Shown one piece after another: positions 1 through 9,404 of a DNA stretch of 64,000 bases. The position numbers and the translations under genes were made by a program. Each line of letters begins with the position of its first letter. Position 1 is the first letter of the stretch. Under the pieces are notes generated by a model, which was not told where the DNA came from, made no database searches, and saw only the letters and a program-made list of their open reading frames with translations. The DNA is from Actinoplanes siamensis. Lineage in GTDB: Bacteria; Actinomycetota; Actinomycetes; Mycobacteriales; Micromonosporaceae. The DNA lies in NCBI RefSeq assembly GCF_016862395.1, contig NZ_BOMW01000023.1, positions 89,227 through 153,226 of the forward strand, given 5' to 3'.

Positions 1-51
1 GGAAGACGGCTGGCATCCGGCGCCCGGACTTCTTACACAAGACTTGCCGGC

Positions 52-720
52 ATGAGCCCGAACGCCGGCCGGATAATGTCCTCCATGGATATGAGCAGGC
101 AGGCCGCCTCGGCAGCCGTCAGTGACCGGGGCTGGCGATACGTTCTCGGGACCTTGCGCACCTCAGTGCCGGTCTCCTCGCTGGCCCACGCCACCGAGGT
201 GGCCACCCGGGCGATCACCGCCTGCGGCGCCGCCGCCGACGACCACCTGCGGGTGGACCTGCGCGCCGACCGGGTCTTCCTCACGCTGGGCAGCAGCGAG
301 CAGGCGACCGTCGAACTGGCTCAGCTGATCACGGTCGCCGTCCCGGAGACCGAGCCCTACGGCGTCCAACTGCTGGAGATCGCCATCGACGCGCTGGACA
401 TCCCGGCGATCCGGCCGTTCTGGAAGGCTGTTCTGGCCTACACCGACGAGGGTGGCGCCGACGGGCCCCGGGATCCGATCGTCGACCCGGACCGGCTGGG
501 TCCGGCGATCTGGTTCCAGCAGATGAGCGAGCCGAGGCCGCAGCGCAACCGGATCCACTTCGACGTCTCGGTCGCCCATGACGAGGCGGCTGCGCGGATC
601 GAGGCGGCGCTGAAGGCCGGCGGGCGGCTGGTGTCCGGCGAGCGGGCGCCCGCGTTCTGGGTCCTCGCCGACGCGGAGGGCAACGAAGCGTGCATCACCA
701 CCTGGCAGGGCCGCGACTGA
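52..720 (+). CDS. VOC-fold protein with pterin-dehydratase-like N-terminus
   Basis: A 222-residue soluble protein. The first half (to about residue 100) has the short alpha/beta pattern of pterin-4a-carbinolamine dehydratase-like domains. The second half (about 105-220) reads as a glyoxalase/VOC unit with a conserved RIHFDVSV strand and a GN(E)AC-ending strand. This fused layout is common in actinobacteria and has no established substrate. Alternative in-frame ATGs at 76, 85 and 91 exist, and homologs usually begin close to the DRGWRY segment, so the true start may be 91. The gene converges with the two-component pair that follows. No catalytic claim is made. Confidence 0.8.
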   Translation: MSPNAGRIMSSMDMSRQAASAAVSDRGWRYVLGTLRTSVPVSSLAHATEVATRAITACGAAADDHLRVDLRADRVFLTLGSSEQATVELAQLITVAVPETEPYGVQLLEIAIDALDIPAIRPFWKAVLAYTDEGGADGPRDPIVDPDRLGPAIWFQQMSEPRPQRNRIHFDVSVAHDEAAARIEAALKAGGRLVSGERAPAFWVLADAEGNEACITTWQGRD

Positions 721-758
721 CACCGGGCAGCGGCCGGGGGTGCCGGTCCCACCTCCGC

Positions 759-1409
759 TCAGCGGGAGGCCTGCAGGAAGCGCAGGACCGCGGTGACCCG
801 CCGGTCGGCGCGGTCGTCCGGGGCCAGGCCCAGCTTCGCGAAGATGCTGCGGATGTGCTTGTGGACCGCGCCCTCGGTGATCACCAGCTTCTCCGCGATC
901 GCCGTGTTGCCCAGGCCCTCGGCCATCAGCGTGAGCACGTCGCGCTCGCGCGGGCTGAGCCGGCTCACCCCGCTGTCCGGCCGGGTGCGCGCCAGCAGCT
1001 GCCCGACCACCTCGGGGTCGACAGCGGTGCCGCCGGAGGCCACCCGGTGCAGCGCGGACAGGAACTCCTCCACCCGGCCGACCCGCTCCTTGAGCAGGTA
1101 GCCGAGGCCGGCCGACCCGTGCGCGAGCAGGTCCGTGGCGAAGGCCTGCTCGACGTACGCCGAGAGGACCAGCACCGCCAGGCCCGGCTGCCGGCGGCGG
1201 GCCTCGACCGCCGCGACGATCCCCTCGTCGGTGTGGGTCGGGGGCATCCGGACGTCCACGATGGCGACGTCGGGCCGGAAGGACGACACCGCGTCGAGGA
1301 ACGAGCCGGGCTCGTCCGCGGTCGCCACCACGTCCAGCCCCTCGGCGCGCAGGAGCAGGGCGAGCCCCTCCCGCAGCAGGGCGTCGTCCTCGGCGATCAC
1401 GATCCGCAC
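759..1409 (-). CDS. NarL/LuxR-family response regulator
   Basis: A 216-residue response regulator. The receiver domain occupies residues 1-120, with acidic pocket EDD (7-9) and phospho-acceptor Asp52 in AIVDVRMPP. A LuxR-type helix-turn-helix lies near 150-195 (LSPRERDVLTLMAEGL, then GAVHKHIRSIFAKLGL). It starts at a GTG lying inside the last codons of the upstream kinase gene, a 13-bp overlap that implies translational coupling. It should bind DNA once phosphorylated by that partner kinase. The stimulus and targets cannot be read from the sequence. Confidence 0.93.
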   Translation of the reverse strand: MRIVIAEDDALLREGLALLLRAEGLDVVATADEPGSFLDAVSSFRPDVAIVDVRMPPTHTDEGIVAAVEARRRQPGLAVLVLSAYVEQAFATDLLAHGSAGLGYLLKERVGRVEEFLSALHRVASGGTAVDPEVVGQLLARTRPDSGVSRLSPRERDVLTLMAEGLGNTAIAEKLVITEGAVHKHIRSIFAKLGLAPDDRADRRVTAVLRFLQASR

Positions 1410-2632
1410 GGCAACTCCACGTCCATCGTCGTCGGCCCACCCGGTGGGCTGGTCAGCACGAAGCGGCCATCGTAGGCCGCGACCCGCCGGCGCATCCCGG
1501 CGAGCCCGGAGCCGCCGTGCTCGTCCGCGCCGCCGGCGCCGTCGTCGGCGACCCGCACGCGCAGCCGGTCGCCGTCGCGGCGCACGGTGACCTCGGCGGA
1601 CGTGGCGCCACTGTGCTTCACCACGTTGGTCAGCGCCTCGGCCACCACGAAGTACGCCGTCGCCTCCACCGACGCCGCGCACCGGCCGGGCACGTCCACG
1701 TCGACCCGGCACGGCACCGCGCAGTTCCCGGCCAGCCCGGCCAGCGCTCCGGCCAGGCCCCGGTCGTCGAGCACCGGCGGCAGGATGCCCCGCACCACCG
1801 CGCGCAGCTCCCCGAGGGCCTGCTCGGTGGCGTCCTGCGCGCGGTCCAGGATCTCCGCGGCGGCGTCCGGGTTGCGGTCCAGCGCCCGCCGCGCCGCGCC
1901 GATCAGCACGTTGAGCGCGACCAGGCGGTTCTGCGTGCCGTCGTGCAGGGATCGCTCGATGCGGCGCAGCTCGGCGGCGTGCGCGTCGAGGGCGGCGGCG
2001 CGGGTGGCGGTCAGCTCGGCGACCCGCAGGGACAGGTCGACGCCGGGGGCCGGCGCGAGCAGCCGCCGGCCGGGCAGGGCCTGCAGCCGGGCGATGCCGG
2101 AGGTGAGTCCGACGGCCAGAGCCGCGCAGCCGAAGCCGATCAGCGACACGCCCGCCGCGTCGGCGAGCCCGTCGATCCGCCACCAGATGATTCCCGGTCC
2201 GATCGGCCCGGGCTCCAGCAGCCAGTACCAGACCGGGAAAGTGATGTCCTCGACCGCGTACACCGGCAGTGTGATCCCCAGCGCGCCGACCACGAACCCG
2301 GCCGTGCCGTGCAGGGACAACCAGGCCAGCTCGCGCCGGACGGTCAGGTCGGCCAGCGCCTGGCGGGCGTTCGCCGGCAGCGGCGGCGGGCCGATCACTT
2401 CCGGGCCCCGGCGGGTCAGCCGCGCACGCTCGCGGTCGGCGACCGCCCGGGTCACCCGGAACACCGTCGGCACCAGCGGCAGACCGACGCCGACCAGGCA
2501 GCCGACGGCCACCAGGACGAGCCAGACCAGCGCGGCGAACGCCAGCAGCGCGGTGCCCAGGCCGCCGACGACGTGCTCCAGGCCGCCCACGGCGACGCGC
2601 AGCCTCTGCTTGAGGTGGCCCCGCGCCCGCAT
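1397..2632 (-). CDS. NarL-type sensor histidine kinase
   Basis: A 411-residue membrane kinase. Four hydrophobic segments in the first 185 residues (about 25-60, 105-130, 135-150 and 158-182) form a membrane sensor module. A HisKA_3 dimerisation/phosphotransfer helix follows, with His230 in ERSLHDGTQNR. A HATPase_c domain (about 300-410) has the N-box EALTNVVKHS, the G1 motif VADDGAGG and GSGLAGMRRR. This is the DesK/LiaS/NarX class that pairs with LuxR-type regulators, and its partner overlaps it downstream. No extracytoplasmic ligand domain is visible, so sensing within the membrane is likely (inference). Confidence 0.93.
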   Translation of the reverse strand: MRARGHLKQRLRVAVGGLEHVVGGLGTALLAFAALVWLVLVAVGCLVGVGLPLVPTVFRVTRAVADRERARLTRRGPEVIGPPPLPANARQALADLTVRRELAWLSLHGTAGFVVGALGITLPVYAVEDITFPVWYWLLEPGPIGPGIIWWRIDGLADAAGVSLIGFGCAALAVGLTSGIARLQALPGRRLLAPAPGVDLSLRVAELTATRAAALDAHAAELRRIERSLHDGTQNRLVALNVLIGAARRALDRNPDAAAEILDRAQDATEQALGELRAVVRGILPPVLDDRGLAGALAGLAGNCAVPCRVDVDVPGRCAASVEATAYFVVAEALTNVVKHSGATSAEVTVRRDGDRLRVRVADDGAGGADEHGGSGLAGMRRRVAAYDGRFVLTSPPGGPTTMDVELPCGS

Positions 2633-2670
2633 GCCTCACAAGATAGGTACCGCGCGCCGCCTCGCGGAAG

Positions 2671-3543
2671 TCAGCCTGGCCCGCGGCGTGCCCCACGCCG
2701 TGTCCCAGGGCCGAGCCAGATCAGCCCGGCGAGCAGGGCGAGAGCAAGAGCGGAAAGACCGATTGCCGGTACGTACGGCAGACCCGGCCCGGCCGTGACG
2801 GTGTCGTCGATCCACGACGCCAGATTGTCGGTGCGCGCGCTCGTGTCCGGCCCCTCGTGCGGGCACGCCGGTCCGGAACTGACCACGGCCACCAGCACCG
2901 GCGGGTCCTCCCGGAAGTAGGGGCCGCCGGAGTCGTGCTCGCAGGCGCTGGTGTCCGGGTGCGGCGCCCGGCCGGAGATCTCCAGGGTCGCGTCGCCCAC
3001 CCGGTCGATCACGAACTCGCCGGTCTGCAGCCGGTCCGGGGTGGTGGATCCGTCGCGCGCCAGCCCGTACCCCGTCAATCGGACCTTCTCCCCCGCCGCG
3101 GGCGGGCTGTCGCCGACCCCCAGCGGGGGGACGTCGGTGACAGGTGTCGCCAGCTCGGCGAGCGAGACGTCCGCGGAGCCGGACTGCCGGACGTCCACGA
3201 CCTCGATCTCGTGACCGCCGGGCCGGCCCAGCACGGTGCGGCCGACGATCGCGGTGGTACGCCGGGCGACCGTGCGCTCGACCCGCTTGCCCGCGGCGTC
3301 CCGGAAGCAGTGACCGGCAGTGATCACCCAGCGCGGCGCGATCAGCGCTCCCGAGCACCAGCTGTCCCGCGTGCCGCCGTCCTCGGTCGGAATGCCGGTC
3401 ATGGTGAGCCGGACCGAGAACGGATAGTCGCCGTCGGGTGCGTCCGCGCCGTACGCGATGGCGTACGCCGGCCGGGAGCCGGCCAGCACCACCAGCACGA
3501 TCGTGAGTAGGTTCGTCAGCAGACGGGACACGGGACGCACCAC
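2671..3543 (-). CDS. Secreted, membrane-anchored trypsin-like serine protease
   Basis: A 290-residue chymotrypsin-fold (S1) protease. Residues 1-28 form a signal peptide ending PAYA. The catalytic triad is visible as His78 (VITAGHC), Asp125 (SADVSLAEL) and Ser205 (EHDSGGPYF). Cysteines flank the triad, as expected for an exported enzyme. A C-terminal hydrophobic helix (about 257-278) followed by a basic GTRRGARRG tail should hold it in the membrane with the protease domain outside. It stands alone between two two-component systems. All key residues are present, so activity is expected; its substrate is unknown. Confidence 0.9.
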   Translation of the reverse strand: MVRPVSRLLTNLLTIVLVVLAGSRPAYAIAYGADAPDGDYPFSVRLTMTGIPTEDGGTRDSWCSGALIAPRWVITAGHCFRDAAGKRVERTVARRTTAIVGRTVLGRPGGHEIEVVDVRQSGSADVSLAELATPVTDVPPLGVGDSPPAAGEKVRLTGYGLARDGSTTPDRLQTGEFVIDRVGDATLEISGRAPHPDTSACEHDSGGPYFREDPPVLVAVVSSGPACPHEGPDTSARTDNLASWIDDTVTAGPGLPYVPAIGLSALALALLAGLIWLGPGTRRGARRGPG

Positions 3544-3680
3544 CGGGGGAATTCCGCAGGGACTGGGGCACCGATGTTGCGCGGCGCAACGTTCGGGGAC
3601 CGTCAGAGGCGTACTTATGGCAGCTTTATCTGGGCTCTGGAAGCCTGCAACGGACAGCGGTAGGTGACGGAGGGACGCGG

Positions 3681-4340
3681 GTGCGGGTGCTGGTCGCCGA
3701 GGACGAGCGGATTCTGGCCGACACGGTGGCCGAGGGGTTACGCCGGTTCTCGATGGCGGTCGACGTCGTCTACGACGGGGACAGCGCCGTCGAACGGCTC
3801 GGCGTCAACCGCTACGACGTCGCCGTCCTCGACCGGGACCTGCCCGGGCGCAGCGGCGACGACGTCTGCCGGTGGATCGCCGGCTCGGACGCCGGCACCC
3901 GGGTGCTGATGCTCACCGCGGCGGTCGGCATCCGCGACCGGGTCGAGGGCCTGGGGCTCGGCGCCGACGACTACCTGACCAAGCCGTTCGCGTTCGCCGA
4001 GCTGGTGGCACGCTTGCAGGCGCTGTTCCGGCGGTCGGCGCCGGCGCTGCCGCCGGTGCTGGAGCGGGACGGGATCGTGCTGGACGTGACCCGGCACACC
4101 GCCGCCCGTGACGGCCTGGTGCTGTCGTTGTCGCCGAAGGAGTTCGCCGTGCTGCACGTGCTGATGCGTGCCGGCGGCCGCGTGGTCAGCGCCGAGGAGC
4201 TGCTGGAACAGGCGTGGGACGAGCACGCCGATCCGTTCACCAACACGGTCCGGGTGACCATCATGACGCTGCGCCGGAAACTCGGCGAGCCGCCGCTGAT
4301 CCACACGGTTCCGCGCGTCGGATACCGGCTGGGCTCATGA
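3681..4340 (+). CDS. OmpR/PhoB-family response regulator
   Basis: A 219-residue regulator. The receiver domain (1-115) has acidic residues ED at 7-8, phospho-acceptor Asp51 (AVLDRDLPG) and a conserved Lys in LTKPFAF. A winged-helix output domain (about 125-218) ends in the typical VPRVGYRLG. It starts at GTG behind a GGAGGG-like ribosome site. Its stop overlaps the kinase start as ATGA, so the two form an operon. This architecture is like the CseB or TcrA regulators of envelope-sensing systems, but the target genes are unknown. Confidence 0.94.
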   Translation: MRVLVAEDERILADTVAEGLRRFSMAVDVVYDGDSAVERLGVNRYDVAVLDRDLPGRSGDDVCRWIAGSDAGTRVLMLTAAVGIRDRVEGLGLGADDYLTKPFAFAELVARLQALFRRSAPALPPVLERDGIVLDVTRHTAARDGLVLSLSPKEFAVLHVLMRAGGRVVSAEELLEQAWDEHADPFTNTVRVTIMTLRRKLGEPPLIHTVPRVGYRLGS

Positions 4341-5434
4341 GGATCGGCTCGCCGGCCCGGCGGATGCTGTTCGTCGCCGCGGTCCTGCTGGTCGCGGCGC
4401 AGTTCGCGCCATGGCTGGCGTCCCGGGTACTGGAGTTGTGGTCGGCGTTCGGGCCGGCCTGGTGCGCCCTGCCCGCATTGCGCGCCCCGGACGACACCAC
4501 CTCCTTCATCTGCGTCCAGATCTACCGGCGGCCCAGCATTCCGCACACGTCGCTGGAATTGCTGATCCTGATCGCGATGGTGCTGGTCAGCCTCCCGGCG
4601 ATCCGCTGGTGCCTGCGGCCGGTCCGGGACATGGTCCCGCTGATCGCCGACGTCGGGCCACAGAACCTGGGACACCGGCTGCGGCCCGGTGACAGCGGCG
4701 ACGAGCTGGCCCGGCTCGGCCGGGCGATCGACGAGATGATGGACCGGATCGCGGTGGGCTACGAGGCGCAGCGCCGCTTCGCCGCGGACGCCTCGCACGA
4801 ACTGCGTACGCCGCTGGCGGTGCAGCGCACGCTGATCGAGGTCAGCATGGCGCAGTCGCTGGGGCCGGAGAAACTGGAACTGCTGACCGGGCAGCTGCTG
4901 GACACCAACGAGCGCAACGAGCGCCTGATCGAGGGTCTGCTGGTGCTCAGCGAGAGCGATCGCGGGCTGATGTCGCACACGCCGCTGCGACTGGACCTGA
5001 TCACCGAGGCGGTGGTCGACGCGCACCGCAAACGCGCCGCCGAGGCCGGCGTCACGATCACCACGCACCTGCGGCCCCGGGTGGTGGCCGGCGAGCAGGT
5101 GCTGCTGGAGCGGCTGGTCACCAACCTGGTGCAGAACGCGGTCAAGTACAACCGCCCGGACGGCACCATCGAGGTACACGTCGGCGACACCCCGGCGCTG
5201 ACCGTGGTCAACACCGGCGACGACATCCCGCCGGACGAGGTGCCCGCGCTGTTCGAGCCGTTCCGGCGGCGCACGGCCGCCCGGATCGACCACAGTGGCG
5301 GCGCGGGTCTCGGCCTGGCCATCGCCCGCTCGATCACCCGCGCGCACGACGGCACCATCGCCGCCACCTCCACCGGCGGCGACGGCCTGCGGGTCGACGT
5401 GTCGTTCCCGCCGGCGGGCTCACCGTCCGGGTGA
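4337..5434 (+). CDS. OmpR-type sensor histidine kinase
   Basis: A 365-residue kinase with two membrane segments (about 10-30 and 72-92) bracketing a short external loop of about 40 residues. HAMP, HisKA (His154 in ASHELRTPL) and HATPase_c domains follow, the last with N-box LVTNLVQNAVKYN and G2 box GGAGLGLAIARS. The ATG lies in the ATGA overlap with the regulator. The small sensor loop with two Cys (near 43 and 59) suggests an envelope signal rather than a small-molecule pocket (inference). Confidence 0.93.
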   Translation: MRIGSPARRMLFVAAVLLVAAQFAPWLASRVLELWSAFGPAWCALPALRAPDDTTSFICVQIYRRPSIPHTSLELLILIAMVLVSLPAIRWCLRPVRDMVPLIADVGPQNLGHRLRPGDSGDELARLGRAIDEMMDRIAVGYEAQRRFAADASHELRTPLAVQRTLIEVSMAQSLGPEKLELLTGQLLDTNERNERLIEGLLVLSESDRGLMSHTPLRLDLITEAVVDAHRKRAAEAGVTITTHLRPRVVAGEQVLLERLVTNLVQNAVKYNRPDGTIEVHVGDTPALTVVNTGDDIPPDEVPALFEPFRRRTAARIDHSGGAGLGLAIARSITRAHDGTIAATSTGGDGLRVDVSFPPAGSPSG

Positions 5435-5502
5435 CCGGGACCCCGCCGGGCCGGGTCGTCCTTGTCCGTGGATCGCCGGCCGGGTCGTTATCCTCTTGTC
5501 TG

Positions 5503-6102
5503 ATGAGCGCTTCCCCGGCCGGCCCTGGCCGCCCCCGCGACCCCGAGGTCGACCGGCGCATCACCCAGGCCGCGCTGGACGTCTTCGGCGACCTGGGCTG
5601 GGCCGGCTTCGCCATGGAGACCGTCGCCCGCCGCGCCGGCATCGGCAAGGCCACCCTCTACCTGCGCTGGAGCAGCAAGGAGGTGCTACTCACCGACGCC
5701 CTGACCGCCGGCCTGCCCCGGGTCGGCGACGTCGACACCGGCACCCTGCACGGCGACCTGGTCGAGCTGGCCACCCAGATGATCAGCCTCTACGCCGGCC
5801 CGGCCAGCCGCGCGGCGCTGCGCCTGAACCTGGAGGCCGCCTCGATCACCGGGATCGCGGACCACTACGCCGCGATGCGCCGATCGCAGATCTCCGCGGC
5901 CCGCGACATCATCCGCCGCGGCATCAGCCGCGGCGAGCTGCCCCCGGCCACCTCTGTCACGCTGCTGCTGAACACGCTGGCCGGCGGCGCGATGATGCAC
6001 GCTCTGACCACCCCGCCGGACGGCCGCGCCGAGCTGGCCGCCCGGGCCGGGGCGCACGCCCGCGAACTGGTCGGTTTCCTGCTCCACCCGGTGACCACCT
6101 GA
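5503..6102 (+). CDS. TetR-family transcriptional regulator
   Basis: A 199-residue repressor-type protein. The N-terminal helix-turn-helix (about 15-60) reads ITQAALDVFGDLGWAGFAMETVARRAGIGKATLYLRW, ending in the family hallmark K-x-TLY-x-RW. The C-terminal helical part resembles the TetR_C_11 ligand-binding class. I chose the ATG at 5503 because it directly precedes the conserved GRPRDPEVDRR opening; an upstream in-frame start would add about 24 unconserved residues overlapping the kinase gene. No divergent partner lies nearby, so the target is unknown. Confidence 0.88.
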   Translation: MSASPAGPGRPRDPEVDRRITQAALDVFGDLGWAGFAMETVARRAGIGKATLYLRWSSKEVLLTDALTAGLPRVGDVDTGTLHGDLVELATQMISLYAGPASRAALRLNLEAASITGIADHYAAMRRSQISAARDIIRRGISRGELPPATSVTLLLNTLAGGAMMHALTTPPDGRAELAARAGAHARELVGFLLHPVTT

Positions 6103-6655
6103 AGCCGGCCCGTCGACCGCCGCTGCGATTCCGCCTCGCCGCGCACCAGCGCTACGTCAGCAAGGGTGGCGACGGCGACTGCGGACGGACATGCCTGTCG
6201 CGGTACGTGTACGTCCAGTCGTTCGCCGACGCCGACGAGATCCGCGCCTGCTGGCGCGCCCGGCCGAGCCGACTTCGGCGCCGACGGGAGAGCGGTCGGT
6301 CCGGGCGTCCGCGCCGCGGTGGGCGGGTTTACCCATGGTGCTGAGCCGTCGGAGGCAGCGCGTTGTGCGGCAGCTGTTGAAGCATCTCAGTGCTCGGCCC
6401 GGGTAGGGCTGGCCCCACCATGGTCACGGGAGTCTGCCGTAGTGCCCCGGAGACCGCGCCGTTGATCTACTCAGACCCGTGCGATCTTCTACTACGGACA
6501 CCACGACAGGCTTTTCCCCGGGCAGCAGCTGCCCGGCAGCTCCCGACCGCGAACGTCGGCGTCGGATCCACCGGGGACGATCGGCCTCCCAGCTGGGCCA
6601 CCGACGTGGTCCGGACGGACGTGCGGCCGGTGCCCGGGGTGGCGGGATGGCGGCC
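6103..6655. other. Gene-free stretch
   Basis: About 550 bp between the TetR gene and the membrane-protein gene. Short open frames exist on both strands, but none has a ribosome site plus a recognisable domain. No repeat or strong hairpin stands out. It may hold the promoter of the following gene. Confidence 0.5.
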
Positions 6656-7462
6656 ATGAGCAGGGTTCACCTGTCTTCGAGGTCGGTGATCGCGTTACTC
6701 CTGGCCGCCGGCTCGGCGTTGGTGGCGGCATTCGTGCTCGCCCCGGCCGCCATCCTGAACGCCACCGATGCGGTGTTCAGCGACGAGGAGGCACGGCGGG
6801 ACGCAGTCGGGCGCGGTCTCGTCGAGTATTGGCGAGGTGGCGGACCGGAGTTCCCCGCTCTCCTGGCCAGGCTCACCGACTACTGGTTCCGATGGCACGC
6901 GATCAAGGTGGTGATCAGCTCGTTGATGCTCATGGTCTTCGTCCTGCTCGCCGTCGCGCTGTGGCGGAGATACCTGCACGGCGCGGCGAGGAACGCGGTG
7001 GGCGCTGTCGGCGCGACCGTCTTCGCCGTCCTTGCGACGGGACTGCTGATCCTGAACGTCCAGGCGACCGTCGTACCGCTGATCGCGTTGCTGCCGCTGA
7101 TGGCCGGCGAAACACCCGGCAACGAACTCGCTCGGACGTTGCGCGAGATGCGGGAGGGGCTGACGCAGTCGACCGGCCCGCACGCCAGTTCCCCCGCGCT
7201 GACAGTGCTTCTCGGGGAGGCCGAGCGTTACCACTGGATCATGGCCGCGATGGCCGCCACGGTGATGGCGGCAACCGGCCTGGCGAGTGTGTCTCTGTGG
7301 AGGCGGCGCGTCGCCGACGACTCACGGGTCAGCTTCATGCGCCGGAGCATCGGCGTCGTCATGGCTCTCACCGCGAGCCTGCTACTGCTGGTGGCGGCCA
7401 CCAGCGCGGTGTCAGCCACCGACCCTGCCGACACGGTCCTCGCCGCCATCGACGTGGACTGA
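6656..7462 (+). CDS. Multi-pass membrane protein of unknown function
   Basis: A 268-residue protein with an N-terminal hydrophobic segment (about 10-32) and further membrane segments near 80-102, 108-145, 193-215 and 228-255. This gives about five spans. Between the first and second is an external-type loop with acidic and aromatic residues. No catalytic motif was recognised. Two ATGs (6647, 6656) are nine bases apart; the second has the better-placed G-rich upstream run. The neighbouring caspase gene is convergent, so no operon context helps. Confidence 0.7.
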   Translation: MSRVHLSSRSVIALLLAAGSALVAAFVLAPAAILNATDAVFSDEEARRDAVGRGLVEYWRGGGPEFPALLARLTDYWFRWHAIKVVISSLMLMVFVLLAVALWRRYLHGAARNAVGAVGATVFAVLATGLLILNVQATVVPLIALLPLMAGETPGNELARTLREMREGLTQSTGPHASSPALTVLLGEAERYHWIMAAMAATVMAATGLASVSLWRRRVADDSRVSFMRRSIGVVMALTASLLLLVAATSAVSATDPADTVLAAIDVD

Positions 7463-7589
7463 CTGTCCTGTCCTTCGACTGTTGCGGCTGCGCCGAGCGG
7501 CCGTTGCGGACGCGTACATCTCGGTAGACCCCGATGCCGCCGCTGCGACCCACACCGGCTGGAGCGCGCGGCGTCGCCGGCCACTCGCC

Positions 7590-9362
7590 TCATGACCCGG
7601 GGTCGTGCTGGTCGACGGCCCGCCAGCAGAAAGGCGCCGAACCCGGCGCTCGGACCGGGCGCACCGTGGTGACGACCACCTCCCGCGTGGTCCAATCGTC
7701 AGCGGTGGCCGGCAGGCCCGTGATCCGGCCGGCTCCGACAGGGCCCAGGTCGCGGGCCGGTGCGGGCGGCGGCAGGTTCGGCTGCGTGAGTGTGCGGGCG
7801 TCGAACTCCTCCCCCGCGACGAAAAGTTTGAGCAGGTCGGTCGCGCTCTCCCGGCCGCGCGGGACGATCAGGTGCAGGCGAGGCCGGCCGTCGTCGCCCC
7901 GCAGCCACAGGTGCTCGCCGGGATCCAGCCACTCACCGCCGCCGGGGATCAGGGAGGCGATCCGGAACGTGTCGCTGAGCGCCAGGATCGCGTAGAAGAG
8001 CCGGCGCGGCCCGCCGTTGCTCACCCGGACCCGGATCGTCGCCCGGACCTCGTCGATCTCGACGGCCAGTCCGGCTGATTCCGCCGCGATGGGCGGGGCC
8101 GGGTTGGCCCGGTCCCGGACAGCCTGCCAGCGGGCGATCCGCTCGACGGCGAACACCGTGTCCGCGACGCCCCACCGGTCCTCGGTCAGCGCATCGCCGC
8201 TCGGGCCGCGAGTGATCCGGGCCCGGCCGTCCACACAGGTGACCAGCAGTTCGGCGGCCTGCGGCGGGACCAGCCGGACCAGCGGTGACCGGTCGAGCAG
8301 CGCGCGCACGGCCGTGTCGCCGGTCACCGCGACCGGCGCCCCGGCGACCGGGAGCGCACGCAGCACGGCCCGGTGGACGGCGGTCTCGTCGAGGGGCGGG
8401 CGCACGTCGAGCCGGGCGGTGGCGGCCCCGACCTCGCTGACGGTGGCCCGCGCCACCGGGACGTCACCGCCGGCCATCCGGTAGAGGTCCAGTTCGGTGC
8501 GCCCGGCGGGTGGGATGCCGTGGATCGCCCCGGCGTCGAGCACCCAGCCGGCGCCGTGCCGGTACGCGGCGGTCAGGACCGGAGCAGCCGGGGCCGTTGC
8601 GCCACCGAGGAACGGCCGCATGACGTCGTCCGCGGCCGGCGCCTCCAGGACCGGGGTCTGGCCGGGCGCCAGGGCGTGCACCGCCGCCGCGGACCAGGCG
8701 TGCAGGTCACGGTAGGAGATCGACCCCGGGGTACGGCGCAGCGTACGGTCCAGGGCGGCGGACAGGGCGCCCCGCACCGTCCCGGCCACCACGACCTCCC
8801 TGGCCGTCTGGTCCCGCCGGCACGCCGCGAGCAGCACGTACCGGGCGACCGCGCCGTCCGCGCCGGTCAGATGTCCGTCCCGGGGGCGGAGGTCGCGCGG
8901 CACCCAGCGCTCCGACCGGCCCACGCCGCGGACGCCGGAACCGGAGTGGCAGCAGTCGAGGACGACCAGGACGTGCGCGCCGCGGCCGCTGATCTCGGCG
9001 ACCAGGGCGGAGAGCTCCTTGTCGGCGAGGTCCCGCACGCCCGGTGAACGGCTGTCCACCAGCACGATCGTCTCGTTCCAGCGCTCCGGATCCCCGGGGC
9101 TCGACGGTTCCCGGGAGCCGTGACCGCAGAACCAGAAGACCGCGGTGTCATCGGCGGCGGCCTGCCCGAGGTGCGCGCGGAAGGCGGTGACAACCGCCTC
9201 CCGGGTGGCCGCGCGGTCGGTCAGAGTGAGCGGGCGCAGGGTGGACCGGGCGGCGAGCAGGGCGCGCGCGGCGTGCACGTCGTTGACACAGCCGGCCAGC
9301 GGGGACATCGGCGCCGGGTAGCTGTCGATCCCGACGAGAAGGGCGTACACGTTCCGTCCCAC
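7590..9362 (-). CDS. Caspase-family (C14) peptidase with DUF4384-like C-terminus
   Basis: A 590-residue protein. Residues 1-240 are a caspase/metacaspase p20-like domain: ALLVGIDSYP strand, catalytic His81 in CGHGSR and catalytic Cys138 in VLDCCHSGS. A middle part (about 250-400) is of unknown fold. Residues 430-560 resemble the DUF4384-type beta domain often fused to caspases (LFYAILALSDTFRIASLIP, EHLWLRGDDGRP). It starts at GTG with a GAGGGAG ribosome site. An open frame continues upstream, but only across the divergent CHAT gene, and is ignored. No signal peptide or membrane helix is seen, so it is cytoplasmic. Both dyad residues are intact; self-activation or cleavage targets are unknown. 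Confidence 0.88.
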   Translation of the reverse strand: MGRNVYALLVGIDSYPAPMSPLAGCVNDVHAARALLAARSTLRPLTLTDRAATREAVVTAFRAHLGQAAADDTAVFWFCGHGSREPSSPGDPERWNETIVLVDSRSPGVRDLADKELSALVAEISGRGAHVLVVLDCCHSGSGVRGVGRSERWVPRDLRPRDGHLTGADGAVARYVLLAACRRDQTAREVVVAGTVRGALSAALDRTLRRTPGSISYRDLHAWSAAAVHALAPGQTPVLEAPAADDVMRPFLGGATAPAAPVLTAAYRHGAGWVLDAGAIHGIPPAGRTELDLYRMAGGDVPVARATVSEVGAATARLDVRPPLDETAVHRAVLRALPVAGAPVAVTGDTAVRALLDRSPLVRLVPPQAAELLVTCVDGRARITRGPSGDALTEDRWGVADTVFAVERIARWQAVRDRANPAPPIAAESAGLAVEIDEVRATIRVRVSNGGPRRLFYAILALSDTFRIASLIPGGGEWLDPGEHLWLRGDDGRPRLHLIVPRGRESATDLLKLFVAGEEFDARTLTQPNLPPPAPARDLGPVGAGRITGLPATADDWTTREVVVTTVRPVRAPGSAPFCWRAVDQHDPGS

Positions 9363-9404
9363 GGGGCTCCCTCGTCCGTGTCCTCTCTGGAAGCATCGTC
9401 CGGC

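Noticed and set aside
2671..3543. Trypsin as the partner of the Trypco1 protein in one locus
   Set aside because: The two genes are 13 kb apart with unrelated genes between; kept only as a weak contextual link.
6103..6655. Small plus-strand frames between the TetR and membrane-protein genes
   Set aside because: No ribosome site and no recognisable domain.
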